From: Streptomyces sp. NBRC 109706
GTDB lineage: Bacteria; Actinomycetota; Actinomycetes; Streptomycetales; Streptomycetaceae
Length of the DNA stretch: 64,000 nucleotides
Assembly (NCBI RefSeq): GCF_000974485.1
Contig: NZ_BBOM01000004.1
Span: 930,001-994,000, forward strand
Direction of reading: 5' to 3'
How positions within the stretch are numbered: the stretch's first letter is position 1; each line of letters opens with the position of its first letter. The notes beneath the pieces were generated by a model. It had not been told where the DNA came from, searched no databases, and saw only the letters and a list, made by a program, of their open reading frames with translations. Below, piece after piece: positions 34,315-43,408 of this stretch. A program made the translations under genes and the position numbers.

Positions 34315-35167
34315 GAGCTGGACCTCGATCCGCCATGACGACATCGCTTCGGTGGGGGGATGGGGCGGGTGCGGAGACTGCCTCGGGCCGGCGCTGCCGC
34401 ACCCGGGGTGTCAACTCGCGGCGCAGCACGCGCCGCCAGGGCGCGTCCGGCAGGTGGGGGTGGAGCGCGGCGAGACCGGTCGCGTACTTGGAGATCCGCA
34501 CCGGGCGGTACCCCGCGCGCCACAGCAGTCGGTCCGCCTCGGACGGCGAGGAGCCGGTCTTGGTCTCCACCACCGCCATGTCCGGCAGACGCAGGGCGCG
34601 TTCGGTGTCCTCCCAGAGCAGATCGGTGTCCAGGGTGACCCGGCTGCCGGTGCCCGGCAGATAGAACGTGACCCGGTCGTAGCGCGTGGTCAGCGTGGGC
34701 AGAAAGGTCAGCCGGTGCCCGTCGGGGAGGCCGAGTTCGGCCAGCGCGGCGTCGAGGAACGGCCGCCCCGGCGCCAGGGTGTCCCGGTCGCGCGGGTCGT
34801 AGGGCAGCCGCTCCTTGACGGTGCTGTTCCGCAGCCCCGCGGTCTTGATCTCCAGCCAGCACTCGTCCGACTGCTCGTAGAGCCGCGTCCGCACCTTGAA
34901 CCTGCGACGCCGCCGGCGCGCCGCCATCCGGTAGCTGACCAGGTCGGGGGTGTCGAAGTACAACGAGCGGTAGCCGAAGCCGCGTTCCCCGGCGATCTCC
35001 AGCACCCGGGTGTCGGCGGGAAGCCGGCCCACCAGCGCCCGCGCGGCCGCCACCGGGAGGACGTACTTGCGGTCCATCCGGGTCTGCAGCAGCGCGCGTT
35101 CGAGCAGCTCGGCCAGATCGATGGGGGGCAGCGCGTCGAGCGCGGCCCCGAACGGCCCGCCGCTCAT
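34307..35167 (-). CDS. VTC domain-containing protein (polyphosphate polymerase-like)
   Basis: A 286-residue VTC/CYTH-superfamily protein. The tunnel-fold basic and acidic residues are evident in order: QTRMDRKYVLP, YRSLYFDTPD, a block of Arg then FKVRTRLY, CWLEIKTAG, VKERLPYD, TTRYDRVTFYL, VTLDTDLLW, AVVETKTG and ISKYATG. Eukaryotic VTC domains polymerise inorganic polyphosphate from ATP at the membrane; bacterial relatives usually sit beside DUF4956 membrane proteins and CotH proteins, exactly as here (ATGA overlap with DUF4956 upstream, overlap with cotH downstream). Activity is inferred from the residues. Confidence 0.88.
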   Translation of the reverse strand: MSGGPFGAALDALPPIDLAELLERALLQTRMDRKYVLPVAAARALVGRLPADTRVLEIAGERGFGYRSLYFDTPDLVSYRMAARRRRRRFKVRTRLYEQSDECWLEIKTAGLRNSTVKERLPYDPRDRDTLAPGRPFLDAALAELGLPDGHRLTFLPTLTTRYDRVTFYLPGTGSRVTLDTDLLWEDTERALRLPDMAVVETKTGSSPSEADRLLWRAGYRPVRISKYATGLAALHPHLPDAPWRRVLRRELTPRVRQRRPEAVSAPAPSPHRSDVVMADRGPAHD

Positions 35168-35766
35168 GGCCGCGTCGCCAGCGCGTGCGTCTGGCCGCCA
35201 CCGCCGCCGCGCGGTCCCGGCGCGCTGTGGTAGCGCACATCGACCACGGTGGTCTCGTTCACCATGTCGACCCGCTGCACGGTGGCCTTGTGGACCCGGG
35301 CGCCCAGCGTCTGCTCCAGATGGGCCACCAGCGCGGCGTGGTCGGGCAGCGCCGCGTCCAGCACCATCACCTGGTGGCGGTACTTGCGCAGCAGCCTGGG
35401 ATGGTCGCCGACATAGAGCGCGAGCAGCACCATCGCCATCAGGCCGACGGAACGCCAGACCTGGTCGGTGTCCACCGCGCCGAGAATGCCCAGGGCCAGG
35501 GCGGAGAAATAGTAGGCGACCTCGTGTTGGTCCAGTTCCGTCGAACGCAGGCGGATGATCGAGAGCACGCCGAAGAGCGCGAGCCCGAGTCCGAGGCCGG
35601 TGTCGGCGCCGCCGGCGCTGAGCGAGCTGGCCACCGCCACCACTCCGACGTTCACGCCGAGATAGGCGACCACCAGGTCCCTTCGGCGATGTCTGGGGAA
35701 GTAGAGCCCGAAAACGAGCAGGCTCACGGCGGCCATATCGCAGAGGAATAAGACTGGCTGTGTCAT
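35164..35766 (-). CDS. DUF4956 domain-containing membrane protein
   Basis: A 200-residue protein with four membrane segments in its first 120 residues (for example LFLCDMAAVSLLVFGLYF; LVVAYLGVNVGVVAVASSL) and a soluble C-terminal domain (about 125-190). The segment FGVLSIIRLRSTELDQHEVAYYF is diagnostic of DUF4956 (given here as LSIIRLRSTEL). ATG 35766 with an AAAGGA site is chosen. It opens the DUF4956-VTC-CotH operon and probably anchors the VTC protein at the membrane. No enzymatic motif is visible. Confidence 0.87.
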   Translation of the reverse strand: MTQPVLFLCDMAAVSLLVFGLYFPRHRRRDLVVAYLGVNVGVVAVASSLSAGGADTGLGLGLALFGVLSIIRLRSTELDQHEVAYYFSALALGILGAVDTDQVWRSVGLMAMVLLALYVGDHPRLLRKYRHQVMVLDAALPDHAALVAHLEQTLGARVHKATVQRVDMVNETTVVDVRYHSAPGPRGGGGGQTHALATRP

Positions 35767-36090
35767 GACATGTCCTTTCCGCTCAGTGTCTGGGGGGCGT
35801 CCGTGAGATGAACTCACGGCGACCTGAGGGTTACGCCGACGGTAAAGCCGCCCTCACCCGATCGCACAGCCACTTTCGGCCGTAACATTTTCGGATTTCG
35901 AATGCGTTCGATATCGCCCCGGATTCCCCGACGCCGTTTCTCCGCCTGGCGATTCGGAGCGGCGGGCCGCGCCGCCGGAAAACGTGTTCTGTGTATCCGC
36001 CGAAATTACCGGCGCGATATCCGGGCCCGTATCCGTCACCGAACCGGAGCGCCGGGGTGCCGCCCGCACCGCCCGCAGAAATCGTTGCGC

Positions 36091-36118
36091 CCGACGCCCG
36101 ACGCCCGACGCCCGACGC
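36091..36118. repeat. Four tandem copies of CCGACGC
   Basis: Four perfect 7-base copies plus a partial fifth, about 60 bases upstream of the candidate promoter of the NB-ARC gene. Tandem 7-mers can change copy number by slippage and might tune expression; that is inference. Confidence 0.8.
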
Positions 36119-36176
36119 CCGCGCGGTGTCGGCCCGTGCCGTGCCGGCCCGCCGGGCGAGAGCGGGGCCGTGCGCC

Positions 36177-36206
36177 TTGTACCGGCAGTGGCCGGCCGAC
36201 TATCCT
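36177..36206 (+). promoter_or_regulatory. Candidate sigma-70-type promoter of the NB-ARC/CHAT operon
   Basis: TTGTAC (36177-36182) and TATCCT (36201-36206) with an 18-base spacer resemble HrdB-type -35/-10 elements. The expected transcription start lies about 60 bases before the TTG start at 36274. Confidence 0.5.
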
Positions 36207-36273
36207 GTGCCACAAGGCGGTTGGGGTCCTGGTTTCGGGTTCGGTGCGAGGACGCGGTAGGGGGCGTGGGCCA

Positions 36274-39200
36274 TTGATCACGGTCGAGCGGTTACGCCAA
36301 CGCGACGAGGCCCAGCCGGCGGACCACGAGTTCGGCGATGTCCGCCCCACCAGAGCCGACGCCGACACCAGCGGAAACCCGCACCGCGAACAGCGGGTCC
36401 AACTGCCCCCCGCCGCCATCCGCGCGGCCGCCGCCATTCACGCCCCCGCCGGGCTCGACAACCTGCCGCCCGAGGCCGCCGACCATGTCGTCGGCCGGAT
36501 CGACGACCTGCGGCGGGTGCGCGCCGCGCTCACCCGGGGCGAGGGCGTCATCGCCCAGGCCCACGCCCTGCACGGCCTCGGCGGCGTCGGCAAGACCACC
36601 CTGGCCCTGCACTACGCGCGCACCCACCGCGCGGACTACACCCTGGTCTGGTGGATCGTCGCCGAGAGCCGGGAGCAGGTGGACGCGGCCCTCGCCGATC
36701 TGGCCGCCTCGCTGCACCCCGGCTGGGCCCTCACCGCGCTGCCCAAGCTGCGGACGGAATGGGCGCTGGCCTGGTTACGGTCCCACCGCGACTGGCTGCT
36801 GGTCTTCGACAACGCGGAGGACCCGGCCGATCTCAACCCCTACCTCGGCCGGCTCCGTGGCCGCGGGCACCAACTCGTCACCAGCCGCCGCGCGGACGGC
36901 TGGCACCGCGACGCGGTGCCGCTGCGGCTCGATGTCCTCTCCCCCTCGCCGGCCGTCGACCTGCTCGGCCAGCTGGCGCTGCCCGACCGCGCGGCCACCG
37001 CCGACGAGCTGCGCGAAGCGGCCGCGCTGGCCGCCGAGTTGGGCCATCTGCCGCTGGCCCTCGCCCAGGCCGGCGCCTATCTGCACCAGACGGGCAGCTC
37101 GTTCGCCGCCTACCGCGCGCTGCTCGCCGAGATCCCCGAGGCGGTGCTCGACACCGGCGCCGGACGCGCCGAGGCCACCCGCACCATCGCCAGGATCTGG
37201 CGCACCACGCTCCGCGCCGTCGACCGCGCCGACCCGATCGCCGTCGCCCTGCTGCACGCCTTGGCCTGGTACGCGCCCGAGGCGGTGCCCAGGGACCTCC
37301 TTGCCGAGTCGGCGCCACGGGCCGCCGTCGAACGGGCGCTCGGCGTCCTCGCCGACTACAGCATGATCACCCTCACCGAGCGGACCGTCACGGTGCACCG
37401 ACTGGTGCAGACCGTGCTGCGGGCCGCCACCGCCGAGGCCGCCGGCGGGCGCGCCCTGGCCGAGCGGGCGCTGGCCGGCGCGCTGCCCGAGGGGCCGCGC
37501 GCCGACCGGACGGCGCAGGAGCGCTGGCAGGCGCTGCTGCCGCATATCCAGGCGCTGGCCGCCACCCGCCCCGCCGACGTCCGCCCCAGCGAGCCGACCG
37601 TCCGGCTCTACCAGCGCGCCGCCGACGAGTTGACGGCCAGGGACCAGAAGACGCTCGCCGTCACCCTGCTCGAAGCCGTCGCCGACGGCCGTGCGGCGCT
37701 GCTCGGCGGCGACCATCCCGAGACCCTGGAGAGCCGTCACACCCTCGCCGAGGTCCAGGCCACCGACGGCGACCCGCAGCGCGCGGTGGCGCTCTGCCGG
37801 GAGCTGGTGGCCGCCCGCGCCCGGCTGTTGGGCGCCGACCATCCGGCGACCCTCACCAGCCGCCACACCCTCGCCTTCGCGCTGCGCAAGGCCGAGGACT
37901 ACCGGCGCGCAGCCGAGGAGTTCGCCGGCCTGGTCGACGACCGCACCCGCGTCCTCGGCGCCGACCACCGCGACACCCTGGACAGCCGCGACGGCCTTGC
38001 CTACGCCCGGCAGCTGGCCGGCGAACACCGGCAGGCGGTGGCGGACTTCGAGGCGGTGGTCGCCGAGCGCACCGCACTGTTCGGCGCGGACGACGAGGCG
38101 ACCCTCGCCAGCCGCAACAGCCTGGCCTACGCCTGCCGTTACGCCGGGGACTACGCCCGCTCCATCGCCCTGTACCGGGAGGCCGTCGCCGACCGCGCCC
38201 GGGTGCTGGGCCCCGACCACCCGGACACCCTGACCAGCCGTGGCTGGCTGGCCCACGCCCAACGCGTCGCCGGCGACCACCGCGCGGCCGTCACCGCCTT
38301 CGCCGCCATCGTCGGCTACCGGACCCGGGTCCAGGGCGCCGACCATCCCGAGACGCTGAGCAGCAGAACGGATCTGGCCTACGCCCGTCAGGGCGCCGGC
38401 GAACCCCGGCGCGCCATCCGGGAGATGGAGCAGCTGGTCGCCGACCGCGTCCGGGTGCAGGGCGCCGACCACCCCGCCACGCTCGACGAGCGGGAGAACC
38501 TGGCGAGCGCCTACCGCGCCGCCGGCCACCACACCCGCGCGGTCGAACTCTTCGAGCGGGCCGTGGCCGACCGGGCCCGCGTCCAGGGCCGCGACCATCC
38601 GGCCACCCTGGACGCCAGGGACGATCTGGCGCAGGCCCTGCTGGACGCCGGCGACCACCCCCGGGCCATCCGGCTCTTCCAGGCGCTGCTCTCCCAACGC
38701 ACCCGCGTCCAGGGCACCGACCACTGGGCCACCCTGGACACCAGGGACAGCATCGCCAACGCCTACCGTTCCGCCGGCCACCACGCCCTGGCCATCAGCT
38801 GGTACCGGCGGGTGGTGGCCGACTCCGCCCGCGTCCTGGGCCCCGACCACCCCCATACGCTCGGCAGCCGCCGGTCCCTGGCCGCCACCCGACGGCTGGC
38901 GTTCCAGGACACGGCGGCCATCGCCGAGTACACGGCGCTGCTGGCCGACCGCGAACGGGCGCGCGGCCCGGAACACCCCGACACCCTGACCGCGCGCCAC
39001 GATCTGGCCCGCGCCCGCCACGCCGCCCGCGACCACGCCGACGCGGTACGGCAGTTCGAGGAGCTGCTGGCCGACCGGATCCGGCTCCAGGGCCGGGACC
39101 ACGACGAGACGCTCAACGAACGCTGGTGGCTGGCCCTGGCCTGTGACGGCGCGGGGCAGCACCGGCGGGCCATCACGCTGTACGAGGAGCTGCTGGCCGA

Positions 39201-42117
39201 CCGCCTCCGGGTGCAGGGCCCGGAGCACGCCGAGACGTTGAACACCCGCTCCACCCGGGCCTTCGCCTACCGGCAGGCGGGGGAGCACCGGCGGGCCATC
39301 ACGCTGTACGAGGAGCTGCTGGCCGACCGCCTCCGGCTCCAGGGCCGTGACCATCCCGAGGTGCTGCGCGCCCAGGAGATCCTGGCCAACGCCTGGTACG
39401 CGGCGGGCGACTTCCCGCACGCCGCCGAGCTGTTCGCCGCCGTGGTGACGCGGCGCGTCGAGGTCCAGGGCCCGGACCACGCCGATGTGCTGGACGCCCG
39501 GCTCTCCGTCGCCAACAGCTTCCGCAGCGCCGGCCGGTACCGGCCGGCGATCGAGGGGTACGAGGCGCTGCTGGCCGATCTCATGCGGGTCTACGGCGCG
39601 GACCACGGGGACACCCTGCTGTGCCGTAACGCCCTCGCCTACGCCCGGCAGTTGGCCGGTGAGCACGCGGCGGCCGTCGCCGAGATGGAGCAGCTGGTCG
39701 CCGACCGCACCCGGCTGCTGGGCGCCGACCATGTGCTGACCCTGGTCAGCCGGGCCAATCTGGCCAACGCCCACAACAGCGCGGACGACCACCCACGGGC
39801 GGTGGCCGGCTACGAACGGCTGGTCGCCGACGCCGAACGCGCCCTCGGCCCCGACCACCCCCGCACCCTCGGCTACCGCGACGGCCTGGCGGTGGCCTGC
39901 CGCGACGCCCGTCAACTCAACCGCGCCATCCGGCTCTACCAGGCGCTGCTGGAGGATCGCCGCCGGGTGCAGGGGCCCGAACACCACGAGACCCTGGACT
40001 GCCGGGACCTGCTCGCCGGGGTGCTGCTGCGCGCCGACCGACACCGCGAGGCCGTCGCGGCGTTCGACGCGTTGGTGGCCGACCGGGTCAGGATCCAGGG
40101 CCCGCACCACGCCGCGACGCTGATCAGCCGCGCCAACGTGGCCTACGCGTACCAGGAGTGGGGCGACCACCCGCGCGCCGTCGCCAGCTACGAGGCGCTG
40201 CTCGCCGACCACCTCGTCGTCCAGGGCCCCGACCACCCCCGGGTGCTGGTCATCCGCCGGTTCCTGGCCAACAGCACCCGGGAGGCGGGCGACTACCGGC
40301 GGGCGATCGAGGGGTACGAGGAGCTGCTGGCCGATCTGACGCGGGTCTACGGCGCGGACCACGACGACACCCTGCTGTGCCGTAACGCCCTCGCCTACAC
40401 CCGGCAGTTGGCCGGCCAGTACGCGGTGGCGGTGGCCGAGATGGAGCGGCTGGTCGCCGACCGCGAACGCCTCCAGGGCCCCGGGCACACGGCGACCCTG
40501 GTGAGCCGCGCGAACCTGGCGCTGGCCTGCCGGGAGGCCGGCGACCATCCGCGGGCCCTGGCGCTCTACGAGCGGCTGGTCGCCGACCTGACCCTGACCC
40601 TCGGCCCCGACCACCCCACCACGCTGGACTACCGGCGCAGCCTCGCCTACGCCCACGGGGACGCCCGCGACCACCACCGGGCCCTCGCCCTGCGCGAGGA
40701 GCTGGCCGAGGACACCGAGCGGCTGCTCGGCCCGGAGCACCCCGACACGTTCGGCGCCCGCAACTGGGTGGCCTTCGAAACGCGCGAGACCGGCGACCTC
40801 GCCGGCGCCCTGGCCCTCTTCGAGGCGCTGCTGGCCGATACCACCCGGGTGCAGGGCGCCGACCATGTCGACACCCTCGCCTGCCGCAACCTGCTCGCCT
40901 TCACCCGGCAGGTGAACGGTGAGCACGCGGTGGCGGTGGCCGAGATGGAGCGGCTGGTCGCCGACCGCGAACGCGTCCAGGGCCGGGACCATCCGGCCAC
41001 CCTGGTCGGCCGGGACAACCTGGCGCAGGCCTGCCGCGCCGCCGGCGACCACGCGCGGGCCGTGGCGCTCTACGAGGAGTTGGCCACCGACCGCGAACGC
41101 GTCCAGGGCCCCGACCACGAGGACACCCTGGACACCCGCAGCGCCGGAGCGCTGGCCGTCATCGCGCTGGGCCGCGCCCGGGAGGCGGTGGACCGCTGCG
41201 CGACGCTGGTCGCCGACCACGAACGGGCGTTGGGCGCCGACCACCCCGAGACCCTGGCCAGCCGCGAACGCCTGGCCTACGCCTGGCTGCGCGCCGGCGA
41301 GCCACGACGGGCGATCGCGCTCTTCGAGGCCGTCGTCGCCGACCGCGCCCGCATCGTCGGCCTCGGCCTCCCCGACACCGCCGACGAGGTCGCCGCCGTC
41401 CACCGCGGGGGCCGGGCCGCGCTGCCGACCATCGACTGCTATCTGCGGCCCTTCCAGGACCGCACCCACCCCACCGCGATCGACGCGCTGGCCGAGGCCC
41501 ATGGCGCGGCCGGCGACCCGGAGCGCGCCGAGACGCTGCTCGCCGCCGTCGCCGACGGGCGCGGCCAACTGCTGGGCGCCCACAGCCTGCGCACCCTGGA
41601 GAGCCGCACCGGCGCCGTGCTGGCCCGCGCCGCCCGCGAGCCGCGCAGCGCCGCCCGGGCCGCGGCGCGGCTGCTCGCCGACTGGGAGCGGGCGTTCGGC
41701 CCCGGCCATCCCCGGGTGCGGGACGCCCGCCGGCGGCTGCTGGCGTCGCGCCCGTCCTGGACACCCCGGCTGACGCTGCTCGCCGACGAGGTGTGCCCGG
41801 GGGAGTCCGTCACCATCGAGCTGGGCCTGGAACGCGCCGGCCCGCCGGCGGACGGCGAGGCGCCGCTCCCACTGCTGCTGGTGGTGGCCGCTTCCCGCTC
41901 GGCGGCCTCCGTCGAACCACAGGTCGCCGAGTACACGGCCGGCGAGAAGCCGGCGGTCTTCACCTTCACCGCCCGGGAACCAGGGACCCACCGGCTGCGG
42001 TTCACCGTGTACGACCGGGAGTTCGGCGTCGTCCTCCAGGACCTGGAGACCAGCATCGACGTAGCGGCCGACGCCGCGTCCCCGGCCGCCGACCGGCCGG
42101 GCGCGGGGAGGAACTGA
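36274..42117 (+). CDS. NB-ARC (STAND) ATPase with very long kinesin-light-chain-type TPR array
   Basis: A 1947-residue signal-transduction ATPase. After a disordered N-terminus (1-70), the NB-ARC module shows Walker A GLGGVGKTT (about 101-109), Walker B LLVFDNAED, sensor VTSRRADGW, and GHLPLALAQAGAYL, followed by a winged-helix region ending near residue 470. Then come 29 regular 42-residue TPR units (ADRxRVxGxDHPxTLxSRxxLA pattern) and about three degenerate ones, and a C-terminal beta-sandwich-like domain (about 1830-1930: TFTAREPGTHRLRFTVYD). TTG 36274 is chosen for its AGGGGG site; GTG 36244 is an alternative. STAND ATPases oligomerise on ligand binding to the repeats. The CHAT and hydrolase genes follow with coupled spacing, so this is the likely sensor of a three-part system. 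Confidence 0.87.
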   Translation: MITVERLRQRDEAQPADHEFGDVRPTRADADTSGNPHREQRVQLPPAAIRAAAAIHAPAGLDNLPPEAADHVVGRIDDLRRVRAALTRGEGVIAQAHALHGLGGVGKTTLALHYARTHRADYTLVWWIVAESREQVDAALADLAASLHPGWALTALPKLRTEWALAWLRSHRDWLLVFDNAEDPADLNPYLGRLRGRGHQLVTSRRADGWHRDAVPLRLDVLSPSPAVDLLGQLALPDRAATADELREAAALAAELGHLPLALAQAGAYLHQTGSSFAAYRALLAEIPEAVLDTGAGRAEATRTIARIWRTTLRAVDRADPIAVALLHALAWYAPEAVPRDLLAESAPRAAVERALGVLADYSMITLTERTVTVHRLVQTVLRAATAEAAGGRALAERALAGALPEGPRADRTAQERWQALLPHIQALAATRPADVRPSEPTVRLYQRAADELTARDQKTLAVTLLEAVADGRAALLGGDHPETLESRHTLAEVQATDGDPQRAVALCRELVAARARLLGADHPATLTSRHTLAFALRKAEDYRRAAEEFAGLVDDRTRVLGADHRDTLDSRDGLAYARQLAGEHRQAVADFEAVVAERTALFGADDEATLASRNSLAYACRYAGDYARSIALYREAVADRARVLGPDHPDTLTSRGWLAHAQRVAGDHRAAVTAFAAIVGYRTRVQGADHPETLSSRTDLAYARQGAGEPRRAIREMEQLVADRVRVQGADHPATLDERENLASAYRAAGHHTRAVELFERAVADRARVQGRDHPATLDARDDLAQALLDAGDHPRAIRLFQALLSQRTRVQGTDHWATLDTRDSIANAYRSAGHHALAISWYRRVVADSARVLGPDHPHTLGSRRSLAATRRLAFQDTAAIAEYTALLADRERARGPEHPDTLTARHDLARARHAARDHADAVRQFEELLADRIRLQGRDHDETLNERWWLALACDGAGQHRRAITLYEELLADRLRVQGPEHAETLNTRSTRAFAYRQAGEHRRAITLYEELLADRLRLQGRDHPEVLRAQEILANAWYAAGDFPHAAELFAAVVTRRVEVQGPDHADVLDARLSVANSFRSAGRYRPAIEGYEALLADLMRVYGADHGDTLLCRNALAYARQLAGEHAAAVAEMEQLVADRTRLLGADHVLTLVSRANLANAHNSADDHPRAVAGYERLVADAERALGPDHPRTLGYRDGLAVACRDARQLNRAIRLYQALLEDRRRVQGPEHHETLDCRDLLAGVLLRADRHREAVAAFDALVADRVRIQGPHHAATLISRANVAYAYQEWGDHPRAVASYEALLADHLVVQGPDHPRVLVIRRFLANSTREAGDYRRAIEGYEELLADLTRVYGADHDDTLLCRNALAYTRQLAGQYAVAVAEMERLVADRERLQGPGHTATLVSRANLALACREAGDHPRALALYERLVADLTLTLGPDHPTTLDYRRSLAYAHGDARDHHRALALREELAEDTERLLGPEHPDTFGARNWVAFETRETGDLAGALALFEALLADTTRVQGADHVDTLACRNLLAFTRQVNGEHAVAVAEMERLVADRERVQGRDHPATLVGRDNLAQACRAAGDHARAVALYEELATDRERVQGPDHEDTLDTRSAGALAVIALGRAREAVDRCATLVADHERALGADHPETLASRERLAYAWLRAGEPRRAIALFEAVVADRARIVGLGLPDTADEVAAVHRGGRAALPTIDCYLRPFQDRTHPTAIDALAEAHGAAGDPERAETLLAAVADGRGQLLGAHSLRTLESRTGAVLARAAREPRSAARAAARLLADWERAFGPGHPRVRDARRRLLASRPSWTPRLTLLADEVCPGESVTIELGLERAGPPADGEAPLPLLLVVAASRSAASVEPQVAEYTAGEKPAVFTFTAREPGTHRLRFTVYDREFGVVLQDLETSIDVAADAASPAADRPGAGRN
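37684..41337 (+). repeat. 29 tandem 126-base units encoding 42-residue TPRs
   Basis: The units keep exact 126-base register from 37684 to 41337; no unit differs in length. Some neighbours are nearly identical: 53 bases at 39158-39210 recur unchanged at 39284-39336, exactly one unit on. Units 15-17 resemble units 21-23 (six-unit period), and units 22-23 resemble 26-27. This indicates recent internal duplication. Beyond 41337 the register is lost. Confidence 0.93.
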
Positions 42118-42121
42118 TTAG

Positions 42122-43408
42122 GTGTCAAGAGAGCTGACCGTGGACATCGTCCACAATCCGTCGTCCGACTTCTCGCTGCTTCCGCCGCGCGCGAGTGACC
42201 CGGAGGGGCGCCTGCGGATGCGGGAGCCGCTGGACCTGGTGGTGATGCTCCGCCAACACAGCCCCGACCGGCTGCATATCGCGGCCTTCGCACACGGGCA
42301 GCGCACCCCGAGGAACGGCACCCCCAACGCGTATCTCACCGTGACGGCCGGCGAGATCCTGCGGTCGGCGGCGCGGCTGCGCTCCATCTGGCGCGACCAA
42401 CTGGTCCGCCACCAGCCGCTGGACGCCGACGGCATGCCCCTGGGCGGCTATCCGTTCAGCGAGGCCGTCGACCTCTCCGCCCACGTCGACAGCGCCTGCC
42501 GGCTCACCGGGAACCTGGTCGAGGAGGGCCACTACTTCCTGGAGGAGAAGCTGCTCGCCGGCACCGACCGGCAGATCAGCGGGTTCCGCGCGTTCCTGCT
42601 CGACCTGCTGGCCGGCGAGGAACGGATGCGCGTCTCCTTCGACTCGGACCTCCATCTGCCGTGGCCGATGCTGGCCGTGCGGCTGCCCGACGGGCAGGAT
42701 CCCCGGCACGGCTTCCTCGGCTACCGGCACCAGATCGAGCAGACCGGCGCCTCCGCCTACGCGCCGGCCCAGGTGGACGCCAACATCCGCGCGGTCCCCG
42801 TCACCAGCCTCAACACGGACTCCACGCTGGACGGGGTCGGCCGGGCCCGCGACGTCTACAAGCTGCTCAACAAACGGACCCGACTCACCGTGCGCACCCG
42901 CTCCGAGCCCCTGCTGGAGGCCCTGTCCGAGCCCGTCCTCGACGAGGACGTCATGTACTTCTGGTGCCACGGCGCCTTCGTCGACAACGGCTCCCCCCAT
43001 CCGCACCTGGCCGTCCGGCTCTCCGACGGCCTGCCCATCGACGCCGATCTGGTGGAGCGCAAACGCAGCCTTCACCATGGCTCGACCGACGCGCACTTCC
43101 GCCCCTTCGTGTTGCTCAACGCCTGCCACACCGGCCAGACCTCGCCCGAGCCAGGGCTGAAACACCTCGGCGGCGCGCTGGTCAAACTCGGCGCCGACGG
43201 GGTCCTCGGGCCGCAGATCGAGATACCCCAACTCTTCGCCTCCGAGTACGCGTTGGCCTTTCTGGAGCACTATCTGTGCGGCTCGGACACCGCCGGCGAG
43301 ATCGCCATGAGGCTGGTCCGCCGGTTTGTCGACGACCACCACAACCCGCTGGCCCTGACGTACTCCGTCTACTGCGGTATCGACAGCAGGCTGGAGACCA
43401 CCGGTTGA
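42122..43408 (+). CDS. CHAT-domain caspase-like protease
   Basis: A 428-residue protein with a CHAT (caspase HetF-associated with TPR) domain in its C-terminal two thirds. The fold begins around LPWPMLAVRL (180-188), and the catalytic pair is His283 (YFWCHGAFVDNG) and Cys335 (VLLNACHTGQ). After it come GALVKLGADGVLGP and a helix (EYALAFLEHYL). The N-terminal 160 residues are unassigned and could bind the ATPase. The GTG start follows the ATPase stop by four bases with GGGGAGGAAC upstream. In known systems CHAT proteases cleave a partner such as a gasdermin when a sensor is triggered; the neighbouring hydrolase is the natural candidate substrate or effector here. Confidence 0.85.
   Translation: MSRELTVDIVHNPSSDFSLLPPRASDPEGRLRMREPLDLVVMLRQHSPDRLHIAAFAHGQRTPRNGTPNAYLTVTAGEILRSAARLRSIWRDQLVRHQPLDADGMPLGGYPFSEAVDLSAHVDSACRLTGNLVEEGHYFLEEKLLAGTDRQISGFRAFLLDLLAGEERMRVSFDSDLHLPWPMLAVRLPDGQDPRHGFLGYRHQIEQTGASAYAPAQVDANIRAVPVTSLNTDSTLDGVGRARDVYKLLNKRTRLTVRTRSEPLLEALSEPVLDEDVMYFWCHGAFVDNGSPHPHLAVRLSDGLPIDADLVERKRSLHHGSTDAHFRPFVLLNACHTGQTSPEPGLKHLGGALVKLGADGVLGPQIEIPQLFASEYALAFLEHYLCGSDTAGEIAMRLVRRFVDDHHNPLALTYSVYCGIDSRLETTG

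Larger units (their letters stand above)
35767..36273. other. 507-base divergent intergenic region between the DUF4956 operon and the NB-ARC system
   Basis: No gene is supported. The left half is the most AT-rich DNA around (35875-36010, including TTTCGGATTTCGAATGCG). A tandem 7-base repeat (36091-36118) and a candidate promoter (36177-36206) occupy the right half. Confidence 0.6.

Noticed and set aside
37684..41337. Regular repeats considered as a CRISPR or satellite array
   Set aside because: The unit is 126 bases with no unique spacers and encodes an unbroken TPR protein in register.
36775..41991. A 1738-codon open frame antisense to the TPR array
   Set aside because: It mirrors the 126-base periodicity of the sense gene and has no start signal or domain; GC-rich third positions keep the reverse frame open.
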